A stretch of DNA of 18,227 nt from contig JACMMQ010000045.1 of the NCBI GenBank assembly GCA_014378955.1, forward strand, positions 1 through 18,227, in the 5' to 3' direction. Shown here in pieces: positions 1 to 7,400 of the stretch. Origin of the DNA: Clostridia bacterium (GTDB lineage Bacteria; Bacillota; Clostridia; SK-Y3; JACMMQ01). Each line of letters begins with the position of its first letter. Within the stretch, counting starts at the first letter, position 1. Made by a program: the position numbers and the translations under genes. The notes beneath the pieces are model-generated. The model saw nothing but the letters and a program-made list of their open reading frames with translations. It did not search any database and was not told the DNA's origin.

Positions 1-11
1 GCACCATTTAT

Positions 12-89
12 GGTAGGTATAGCTCAGTTGGTTAGAGCGCTAGTTTGTGGCACTAGAGGCCGTCGGTTCAATTCCGACTATCTACCCCA
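12..89 (+). tRNA. tRNA-His (anticodon GTG)
   Basis: A complete cloverleaf can be drawn. The acceptor GTAGGTA pairs with TATCTAC, and an extra 5' G (position 12) faces the C discriminator, which is the hallmark of tRNA-His. The anticodon stem CTAGT/ACTAG holds loop TTGTGGC, so the anticodon is GTG. The T arm is GTCGG-TTCAATT-CCGAC and the CCA end is encoded. It is the first tRNA of a three-gene cluster; its promoter is not clearly inside the window. Confidence 0.96.
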
Positions 90-125
90 TTTTAAGCCAA
101 GCATTACAAAAGCCACAACACACGT

Positions 126-202
126 TGGGATGTAGCCAAGTTGGTAAGGCACCAGACTTTGACTCTGGCATTTCGTAGGTTCGAGTCCTGCCATCCCAGC
201 CA
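126..202 (+). tRNA. tRNA-Gln (anticodon TTG)
   Basis: The acceptor TGGGATG pairs perfectly with CATCCCA. The anticodon stem CCAGA/TCTGG carries loop CTTTGAC, giving anticodon TTG. The G discriminator is followed by an encoded CCA. It lies 36 bases after tRNA-His and is probably on the same transcript. Confidence 0.96.
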
Positions 203-206
203 ATAC

Positions 207-282
207 GGACCATTAGCTCAGCCGGTAGAGCACTTGACTTTTAATCAAGGTGTCCCGCGTTCGAACCGCGGATGGTTCACCA
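207..282 (+). tRNA. tRNA-Lys (anticodon TTT)
   Basis: The acceptor GGACCAT pairs with ATGGTTC with one G-T pair. The anticodon stem CTTGA/TCAAG carries loop CTTTTAA, giving anticodon TTT. The T arm is CCGCG-TTCGAAC-CGCGG, followed by discriminator A and an encoded CCA. It starts only four bases after tRNA-Gln, so the two are certainly cotranscribed, and it is the last tRNA before a terminator. Confidence 0.96.
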
Positions 283-284
283 AT

Positions 285-321
285 AAAAACAGATAGGACT
301 TTATGTTCTATCTGTTTTTTT
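285..321 (+). terminator. Terminator of the tRNA cluster
   Basis: An inverted repeat (AAACAGATAG and CTATCTGTTT) with an 11-base loop is followed by a run of T. It starts three bases after the CCA end of tRNA-Lys. This is a textbook intrinsic terminator. Confidence 0.93.
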
Positions 322-370
322 ACGCAAAATTTCAACACAAATTGGGACACCTCAAAACACACCCATCTTC

Positions 371-456
371 GTCATTCCGAACGTAGTGAGGAATCTCATC
401 TTTGCTGCGCTATAACTCGGCGTATGAGATTCCTCGTTGTATACGCTCGGAATGAC
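371..456. repeat. Dispersed palindromic repeat (GTCATTCCGA family)
   Basis: The two ends, GTCATTCCGA and TCGGAATGAC, are perfect inverted repeats. The arms continue inward with GAGGAATCTCAT and ATGAGATTCCTC, giving a long, slightly imperfect hairpin of about 86 bases. No believable gene lies inside. From general knowledge, palindromes with this GTCATTCCGA...GAGGAATCT wording are scattered in many copies in bacterial genomes. It sits between the tRNA terminator and the next promoter. Confidence 0.75.
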
Positions 457-476
457 AGAGGGAAAAGAATTTACTC

Positions 477-506
477 TTGACAGAACGTTTGTTTCTGATA
501 TATAAT
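477..506 (+). promoter_or_regulatory. Sigma-A promoter of the repair operon
   Basis: A perfect -35 TTGACA (477-482) is followed, after 18 bases, by a perfect -10 TATAAT (501-506). The first gene starts 33 bases after the -10. Such a strong promoter fits a gene that must be held off by a repressor, which agrees with the two operator boxes found around it. Confidence 0.85.
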
Positions 507-519
507 GGAACAAACGTTC
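483..519. promoter_or_regulatory. Paired LexA-like (SOS) boxes
   Basis: Box 2 at 508-519 reads GAACAAACGTTC and fits the Gram-positive LexA consensus GAAC-RNRY-GTTC at every position. Box 1 at 483-494 reads GAACGTTTGTTT, a degenerate match of the GAAC-N4-GTTT type. The 11-mers GAACGTTTGTT and AACAAACGTTC are exact reverse complements, 15 bases apart, and the -10 lies between them. Box 1 starts directly after the -35, so a bound repressor would block polymerase. The genes behind look like DNA repair genes, which supports LexA as the regulator, but the repressor itself is inferred. Confidence 0.72.
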
Positions 520-538
520 AAAAAACGGAGAAACCTAA

Positions 539-1840
539 ATGGATATATTTGAAAAATTACAAATCCTAGCCGATTCAGCCAAATACGATGTGGCATGCAC
601 GAGCAGTGGCTCGGATAGAAATGCAGGCGGAGGACAAATTGGCAATGCAGTTGCTTGCGGTATTTGCCATAGCTTTTCAGCGGACGGTAGATGTATATCA
701 CTGCTTAAAGTACTCATGAGCAACGCATGTGTCTATGACTGCCAATATTGCATCAATCGTGTATCAAACGATGTCAAACGTGCTACCTTTACACCCCGTG
801 AGTTGGCGGAGCTGACGATTAATTTTTATAAGCGTAATTATATAGAGGGGCTTTTTTTAAGCTCTGGTGTCATTAAAAACCCTGATTATACCTGTGAGCG
901 AATGATTGAAACGCTGAAAATATTGCGTACGGAGTATGGCTTCAATGGGTACATCCACGCAAAAGCCATCCCTGGGGCTTCCGATGTATTGCTCACAAAA
1001 TTGGGGTTTTTAGTCGATCGCATGAGTGTGAATATTGAGCTTCCTAGTGAAAAAAGCCTTGCGCTTTTAGCACCTGATAAATCAAAAGCTTCCATTATCC
1101 GCCCGATGGCGCTTATAACCGAGAAAATACAAGAGCGTTCGACCGATTTAGTAAAGTATCGTCACGTTGAACGCTTTGCACCTGCAGGTCAAAGCACCCA
1201 AGTGATTGTTGGGGCGACTGACGATAGTGATTTCCAAATTTTGAAGCTTTCTGCCGCTTTATATAAAAAGTTTCAGCTACGCAGGGTGTTTTACTCTGCC
1301 TATATTCCAATAGGGAGCAATCCCCTACTCCCCTCTTTGACGACAAAACCACCACTTTTGCGAGAACACAGATTGTATCAAGCGGATTGGCTGCTTCGAT
1401 TTTATGGGTTTTCTGCCGATGAACTACTGGATGAACAACATGCTAATTTCAATCCCTATATTGACCCCAAATGCAACTGGGCGCTCAATCATATGGAATT
1501 ATTTCCTGTAGAAGTCAATCAAGCACCACGAGAAACATTGTTGCGTGTACCCGGCATCGGGGTCAATAGTGTCAATCGTATACTAATCGCACGAAGGCTT
1601 ACCAAGCTGGGTTTTGCAGACCTGAAAAAAATCGGGGTGGTGCTTAAACGAGCTCAATATTTTATCACCTGCGAGGGGAAAATAACACAGGGCTTGCAGT
1701 TTAACCCTAACCATATTTTGAATACCTTGATATCGGAAAAATGCCAACAGCTACTCCCTTCCACCCCTGAGCAAATGAGTTTATTTCAAGACCAGATAAC
1801 CAGAGAGGATGTCGTCAAATGCTTGAGCGGTCAGATATAA
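539..1840 (+). CDS. Radical SAM protein, putative DNA modification/repair (TIGR03916 family)
   Basis: A 433-residue enzyme that should bind a 4Fe-4S cluster and cleave S-adenosylmethionine to make a radical. The cluster motif is C64-x3-C68-x2-C71 (ACVYDCQYC), inside the family context DGRCISLLKVLMSNACVYDC. Family blocks I recognise are YIEGLFLSSGV, GYIHAKAIPGA, SVNIELPSE and FAPAGQSTQVIVGA. Near the C-terminus is a helix-hairpin-helix DNA-binding motif (LLRVPGIGVNSV), so DNA is the likely substrate. Additional cysteines at 20, 40, 43 and 52 could bind metal. The ATG is preceded by GGAG at a good distance. The reaction is unknown. Its partner gene starts on its last base (TAATG), so the two are translationally coupled. 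Probably induced by DNA damage through the LexA-like boxes upstream. Confidence 0.9.
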   Translation: MDIFEKLQILADSAKYDVACTSSGSDRNAGGGQIGNAVACGICHSFSADGRCISLLKVLMSNACVYDCQYCINRVSNDVKRATFTPRELAELTINFYKRNYIEGLFLSSGVIKNPDYTCERMIETLKILRTEYGFNGYIHAKAIPGASDVLLTKLGFLVDRMSVNIELPSEKSLALLAPDKSKASIIRPMALITEKIQERSTDLVKYRHVERFAPAGQSTQVIVGATDDSDFQILKLSAALYKKFQLRRVFYSAYIPIGSNPLLPSLTTKPPLLREHRLYQADWLLRFYGFSADELLDEQHANFNPYIDPKCNWALNHMELFPVEVNQAPRETLLRVPGIGVNSVNRILIARRLTKLGFADLKKIGVVLKRAQYFITCEGKITQGLQFNPNHILNTLISEKCQQLLPSTPEQMSLFQDQITREDVVKCLSGQI

Positions 1841-2634
1841 TGTATATTTATGACGGTTCATTTGAGGGGTTACTGTGCTGTGTGTTTGAGAGTTACGAAA
1901 AAAAAGAGTTGCCCATAGACATTCAAGCCGAAAATGCCATGCAAATGACTCTTTACACAATCAAAAACATTGATAGTAATTCTACCAAGGCAAATCGTGT
2001 GAGAATCGGCATTATGAAAAAAGCCAGGAAGGATTTTTATGACTTCATCGAGATGGCATTTTACACCTGTCATCCCCATAAGGAACGGCTGATTTTGGAT
2101 TTTATCAGGTTGGGCATGCAGCATGGCAAAGATGCACTTTCGATGTTGACCCATGATACGGTGAGCGATTTACAAAAAGCAGTCACTGCCTTGACGAGGG
2201 AAAGCCATCAATTCAAAGGCTTCGTCCGCTTTTCTATTTACAATCAAGTGATGCTATCTATTATTGAGCCTAAAAATTTCGTCCTGCCCCTGTTGGCACC
2301 ACATTTTTGTGATCGCTATCAAAATGAAACATTTATCATTTATGATAAAACGCACGGGGACGCCTTGCTCTATAAGCCAAGAGAGTTGATCATCACGCAG
2401 GTGAATGATTTTGAGCTTCCCGAAACCGACGAGCAAGAAAACCAATACCGCTCGCTTTGGAAGCTGTTCTATGACACCATTGCGATTGATGAACGTTCCA
2501 ATGATAAATGCCGTATGTCACACATGCAAAAAAGATATTGGAAGCATCTTACCGAAATGAATGATCGCCCCACAAAACCATTAACCATACAGGATAAACA
2601 GCTTATACTAGCGTCGATAATGCTTATAATGTAG
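1840..2634 (+). CDS. Probable DNA metabolism protein, DUF4130/TIGR03915 family
   Basis: A 264-residue protein of a family that almost always sits beside the radical SAM protein before it. In some bacteria the family is fused to a uracil-DNA-glycosylase-like domain; that domain is absent here, as judged by length. Family landmarks are YIYDGSFEGLL at the N-terminus and, further on, SHQFKGFVRFS, IEPKNFVLPLLAPHF and IIYDKTHGDALLY. I place the start at the ATG overlapping the previous stop (TAATG), because the family begins with this YIYDGSFEG block; an in-frame ATG 21 bases earlier would only add residues not seen in relatives. No signal peptide or membrane segment is visible. The molecular activity is unknown; a helper role for the radical SAM enzyme on damaged or modified DNA is an inference from constant pairing. 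Confidence 0.88.
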   Translation: MYIYDGSFEGLLCCVFESYEKKELPIDIQAENAMQMTLYTIKNIDSNSTKANRVRIGIMKKARKDFYDFIEMAFYTCHPHKERLILDFIRLGMQHGKDALSMLTHDTVSDLQKAVTALTRESHQFKGFVRFSIYNQVMLSIIEPKNFVLPLLAPHFCDRYQNETFIIYDKTHGDALLYKPRELIITQVNDFELPETDEQENQYRSLWKLFYDTIAIDERSNDKCRMSHMQKRYWKHLTEMNDRPTKPLTIQDKQLILASIMLIM

Positions 2635-2659
2635 GGAACGCATTCATGCGTTCCGAGGT
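2631..2659. repeat. Small palindrome at the end of the repair operon
   Basis: GGAACGCA-TTCA-TGCGTTCC forms a perfect 8-bp stem directly at the stop codon of the DUF4130 gene. No T run follows, so it is not a standard terminator. Its wording (TAGGGAACGCATTCATGCGTTCC) resembles the dispersed palindromes of the GTAGGGGC type found in the neighbouring MITE. It may still help to end or protect the operon mRNA. Confidence 0.55.
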
Positions 2660-2674
2660 ATTTGTGTGTACGCT

Positions 2675-2813
2675 AACCACTGTCGTCAACTTAGAGAAAT
2701 TACTTGCATATTTACCGTAGGGGCGGGCTTTATGTCCGCCCGAATTTAGTGCAATTGGGCAGACACAAGGCCTGCCCCTACGAAAAACGCTGGTTAAGTT
2801 GACGACAGTGGTT
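2675..2813. mobile_element. MITE-like element with 19-bp inverted ends
   Basis: The ends AACCACTGTCGTCAACTTA (2675-2693) and its exact reverse complement (2795-2813) bound a 139-base unit without transposase. Inside are two near-complementary blocks, CGTAGGGGCGGGCTTTATG and a match ending GCCTGCCCCTACG, so the whole element folds into a double palindrome. A CTA triplet flanks both sides (2673-2675 and 2814-2816) and may be the target duplication. It sits inside the remnant gene next to it. It would be moved by a transposase encoded elsewhere, which is inferred. Confidence 0.85.
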
Positions 2814-3151
2814 CTACTATTGGTGATCATCACCTGTAGCCCTATTGTCCCAGCGGTAAAGGAAGCATTCGTTGCAACGGCTATTTGTGTCCACGGAATG
2901 TCGTTTGCTGGAAGTGCATTGCCCGTCGTACTGTAATAGGCTGTCAAATTAGAACCATTCGCTTCAAAACGAACGGTGTTCACGACCCCTGCGGTACTGC
3001 TAAAATTAGCAACTGTTTTTGCCACTCTAAGGTTTGACCCCCTCGTTCCGTTCGTCACCTTATATATGCGAACGCCTTTTAAGATCCCAACGGCAAAACC
3101 AGCTGTACACGACGCCTCAAGATATGAATCTGGATGGTCTAGCAAGTGCGG

Positions 3152-4450
3152 TTAATACGCTCCTTCCCCATTATGCAGTATGTCCATAATCAATTCATTC
3201 ATTAAAGCCTCTTGGTAGCCGGCAAATTTCAGCTTTGTTATCTCTTGTGAAACCTCAAGCAATTCTACATGGCTTATAGTTTCCAGTTTTTTTATTCGTT
3301 TATCGTCCAAAGGCCTTTCGGAAATGGCTGACAAATAATCTTCTTTAGAAAACCGCCACAGCTTACATTTTTCCCTGTATCGGTTTGCTAGTTTATTCGC
3401 AATTTGCAAGCCCTCTGGGTCAAAATCTCCGGAATAGTATAACACGCTTCCACCCTGCACCAACAAATCCAATAGCACCAGGGCGGCTATCTTGAGTTGA
3501 CCGTTCGTGCAGACAAGAGAAATGGCATGTCCCTCTGTTTTATCCAAAATGGCGGCGAACACGGCTGGATTTTCAACGACAAATATCTTTTGTTGAGCGC
3601 TGGCTACCCTTGTGACTGCCCCCATATTTGCCAGTGTCACAATCATGGCTTCATTCGCATGATAGAACCCTTCCCAGCCTAAATGTACCCCATTATTGGT
3701 ATACGCTTGAAGCCCCTTACACAATACAAAGCTTGACACCTCGTCTAATAAAATGCCTCCCATATAGTAAAGCGTCGCTCGCTTTTCGGCACTATTGGGA
3801 AATTCCACTTTAAATGCAAAGGTTAATGCATGCAAAAAAATCTTTCCACAGGGGCTAACCACATCAAAGGCATGCGGGTCTTTTGTCATTTCAGTGGCGA
3901 ATACTGGAAGTCTCCTTTTACTCCCCCTCATTGAGGGCAAATGATTGATTGCATGACACACATTTTCAACTGCTTGCAGGACGCTCACACTATTACGCTC
4001 ATAGAGTGCCATTATGATGGGGAACGCATTTGATTTGCTCTTCATTACAGCCGCAAGCCATTCAGAGGCACTTGTTCCCTTATATTTTTCAATAATTCGT
4101 TCAAAATATGCCGTTCTATTGTGCAAATATCTTTGCTTGATGTCTTTATTAGGCACAATAGCTTGCTCGAAGTATTCATTCAAAATATCGGGGAGCAACA
4201 CCCCCCTAAATTTCGAATGGTCTAATGCGTTTTGAATAGAAAGCATGCTCACAGAGGCACTTTTTTGCTTGCTAAAATCTTTACGCAATAAACCGCCAAT
4301 AGCTTCCTTTTCCTCGAGCGTTAAGCTGTTTAATATAACATTGCCACCAACATGACCAAGTGAGGAAAATTTTTCTTTTAATTTTACAAATAAGCGACAA
4401 AAGGCTTTGTTGCCCTTAAAATACTGTACACACTCTGTTTGTAATAGCAT
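3152..4450 (-). CDS. jetD: Wadjet nuclease subunit JetD (TIGR02679/DUF2399)
   Basis: A 432-residue protein, the DNA-cutting subunit of a Wadjet system, which linearises plasmid DNA held by the SMC complex. The N-terminal half has the TIGR02679 pattern (FCRLFVKLKEKFSSLGHVGG, then LTLEEKEAIGGLL). The C-terminal DUF2399 part is a Toprim fold: a glutamate in VVENPAVF (about E293) and the acidic pair in YYSGDFDPEGLQIA (about D342 and D344) are the expected metal-binding residues, all present. I choose the ATG at 4450, one base after the jetC stop and preceded by GGTGG; an upstream ATG at 4480 would overlap jetC by 29 bases and lacks a good ribosome binding site. Last gene of the operon. No intrinsic terminator is visible directly after it. 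Confidence 0.88.
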   Translation of the reverse strand: MLLQTECVQYFKGNKAFCRLFVKLKEKFSSLGHVGGNVILNSLTLEEKEAIGGLLRKDFSKQKSASVSMLSIQNALDHSKFRGVLLPDILNEYFEQAIVPNKDIKQRYLHNRTAYFERIIEKYKGTSASEWLAAVMKSKSNAFPIIMALYERNSVSVLQAVENVCHAINHLPSMRGSKRRLPVFATEMTKDPHAFDVVSPCGKIFLHALTFAFKVEFPNSAEKRATLYYMGGILLDEVSSFVLCKGLQAYTNNGVHLGWEGFYHANEAMIVTLANMGAVTRVASAQQKIFVVENPAVFAAILDKTEGHAISLVCTNGQLKIAALVLLDLLVQGGSVLYYSGDFDPEGLQIANKLANRYREKCKLWRFSKEDYLSAISERPLDDKRIKKLETISHVELLEVSQEITKLKFAGYQEALMNELIMDILHNGEGAY

Positions 4451-4451
4451 G

Positions 4452-7400
4452 CTACACCACCAATGTTTTAACCTTCCCATTCCAATTATACCGCATCACA
4501 CTGACAAAATCAGCATTGTTTGGGCGTAAAAGCTCGCATATAGATAGCGATGGGATGGTGTCATAATCTCCCCAAAGCACCTGCGAATTGATAATATAGT
4601 TGAGCTTTAAATCCTCCACCAATCGGAACATGTCCCGAATATTGGTTTCGTCCACGCCAGCGAACGCCTCATCTAGTGAAATAATGCGTGGGCAATCCTT
4701 CCTTGCCCCCTCATACCTCGCATAAACAGAGGCAAACAGTGGCACATACATTGCCATCGCCTTTTCTCCGCCGCTAAATCGGAAAAATGCGTTGTCTGTA
4801 AGCTCCTTTTTTATCTCACCCGTTTTTAGGTAGCTCAATTGAAATTCAAACCATTTGCGATAGTCCAGTGCTTCCTTCATGATGGTATGGTAGCTATGCT
4901 GCACCCCAAAAGCCTCCTCATTCGCCTTGAATGTCTCCTGAATTTTTGAACGAAAATGAATAGACAAGCTGCTCATTTGCTCCTCACTCAAAAGCTGCGA
5001 ATCTGACCGCAAAATGTCCACAAGCACCTTGGTGTCTAATTGCCCCTCAACCTCGGCTGTTCTGCTTCTCCACTGTAGGCTGAAGGATAGACCACTTGAG
5101 GTATTCATGCTTTCCATGAGGCGGTTCATATTTTTCACCCATTCTTGGCTGCTGGTGATTCTTCCCCTGATTTTCTTGCCTACGGTGTCCGCCAATATTT
5201 CCTCAAAAATTTGTCGGTCGCTTTCCTTCAAAAGCCCTTCCTTTTCCTCGATTTCATCCACTAGATATTCGACCAAGGTATAAAAGGAGCTTTCCTTGCC
5301 ATTGATTTTCGAAACGATGGACAATCTTTTACGCAAAACCTGTTCAAAGCCTTCCCCTTCCCCCTCAAAAAGGGTTTCCAGGGAGGGATGATATTCAGTC
5401 AAATACTGTTGGCTGTCCTTAAACCTATCTTGTAAGGCAAGGGCATAGTCCTCCACGCTTTTTTTCGACTTTTCTTCTACCCGAAGGTCGTTTACCACCA
5501 TTCGGGCTAACGCCAATGCGCTTGCATCCTCTATAGAAAATAAATATCCCAAGGCATATTCCTCTGAAAATGTCTTTTCCGCATAGGTATATATTTTTAT
5601 CGCCGTAATGAATTTATTTTCAATACCAAAAAGAATTTGCTTCGCATGCTTGAGGTTTGTCGAACTTTCTCTCTCATCCGCTGCAAGTCCTTCTAATTCA
5701 TGTGGAATTTCTTTAAGACGTTTCTCGTATTCTCTCAGCTTTAGGGCGATTTCCTTGCTTTCTGGTTTGTTCAAAATATCCTGAAATACCGCTGCTTTAC
5801 GTGTATCACGCTCTATATTGCGTTCTAAGTCTCGAAGCTCTACACGAATGTCATCCAAATCAACGGATATTTCCTCCGCCTGCGCCTCCAAGCCAATCAA
5901 TTCACGCATAAGGTTCGCAAGTTCTCCCGCAAAAGCTTGAATGTCTGATAATTGATCTCGGTAATTATGCATGCTTATAACTGCCTGCTCATACACCTCA
6001 ATCGTTAACGCAAGCGCCATTTTAGCGGTTGCCTCTAAAAGCGTCTCCTTTGATAAACGAAGCGCTTGATACGCTAATTTTTCTAGCTCTGTGAACTTAA
6101 GTACCTCTGCTTGCTTATTTTCTAAATGTAATCCTGCTTGCGTGGCTATGCCGATGGCGGTTTGTAGGTCTGAATTATTAGGAATTGCTCGATATTCCTC
6201 CGCCAAGCTTTTTCTAATGCGCTCAAATGCTCCGATTTTCATTGCTTCTGCTTCAATATTTTCATTAATTTCTTCAATAAGTGACTGTAATCGCTCGATA
6301 TTTTCCTGTCTATAGCGAATTCTTGATTGGATGCCTAAAAACTTTGGAATATGTCTTCGGGTGGTCTGTCCGCACATCACGCCGATGGAATAGCGACCAT
6401 CCTCATGAATGCTTGTGCCCTGTCCGCTTTGGTTGATGAGAATTCCCTCCACAACGCTTTGAATGTCATGGTGTGAAACTGCTGTATTTTTAGAGGCTAC
6501 AGGACGCAAAAACTCCGATAGACTGTACCCAAAAGCATTATTTTCCGCAAAAAGGTATTTATCTCCAGCGTCTGCATCCTCATTTGATAGCTGATTTTTA
6601 TAGGCAGCAGGAATAATCAGGGCATCCAAAAGACCCATATCAATAAGCGCCTCTTCTAAAATTCCCTTTAGCCCCTCGTCAACCCCCTCCTTATAGTCAA
6701 CTGCCATGTAAAAGGGAATGGAGGCAATGCCTAATGCCTCTAAACGCTCTCTGCTTTTTATCGTTTTTTCCGCTCTATGTGGTGTGGGGTCCTTTTGCTT
6801 TTGCCATTCGGACAGCTCTTTTTCCGCCGCCCTTTTTTGTTCCTCTAATTTAGCTTTTTCAAGCTTTACTGTATTCATCTGATCGGTGAAGTGCGTGTCT
6901 ATATGATCATATACCTCTCGCACATCGGATAAGATATTTTGATAATCTACGGACTCCGCATACGCATTGATGTGCCTTTGAAGGGCATGCATCCTAGTTG
7001 CCTCAAGCTTCAAATGCTCATTGCTTTTCTCCCAAGTATATGTCTTTTCTACCCATTCCTCTCTCGATAAATCCACCAGTGCCAACGCTTTTTCCTGCTC
7101 TACCTGGGCATATTCCTTTTCCCTTTTTGCCCGATCCAGCTCCTGCATACACCCTTCGTGAGCAATGCTTTTGTGCTTTGTATCCTCAAGTGCCTTTAAG
7201 CCTTGCTCAATTCTCGACCGATACTGATCGACCTCTTGACGATATAGGCTAAAATCATACCCCACTGAAAAATTATGCTTTAATTCATGCACCATGAACT
7301 CATGGTCATCAAAGCATAGACCTTCTACAAGCTCGCCCATCTCTAAAAGCCCCTCATCCAGCTTCTTTTCCGTTATGGCAATATTGTCCTCGGCATTCCT

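Larger units (their letters stand above)
2624..3148 (-). pseudogene. Remnant of a beta-sandwich (LamG/DUF1080-like) protein gene, split by a MITE
   Basis: An open frame directly behind jetD, in jetD's own frame after its stop, has no credible start codon or ribosome binding site, so the 5' part is missing. Readable residues such as GVRIYKVTNGT, VRFEANGSNLTAYYS, WTQIAVATNASF and TAGTIGLQV have the rhythm of concanavalin-like beta-sandwich domains, as in LamG or DUF1080 proteins. That match is weak and made by eye. The MITE at 2675-2813 lies in its 3' part. The insertion adds a multiple of three bases and no stop, so the frame runs through it. I regard it as debris and not a working gene. Confidence 0.5.

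Noticed and set aside
1..321. tRNA cluster as attachment site for the Wadjet island
   Set aside because: The island lies about 2.8 kb away behind a conserved operon, there is no integrase, and I see no repeat of a tRNA 3' end near 3150 or 11280.
250..480. A 76-residue plus-strand open frame over tRNA-Lys and the palindromic repeat
   Set aside because: It starts inside a tRNA gene and runs through a terminator and a hairpin repeat; there is no ribosome binding site.
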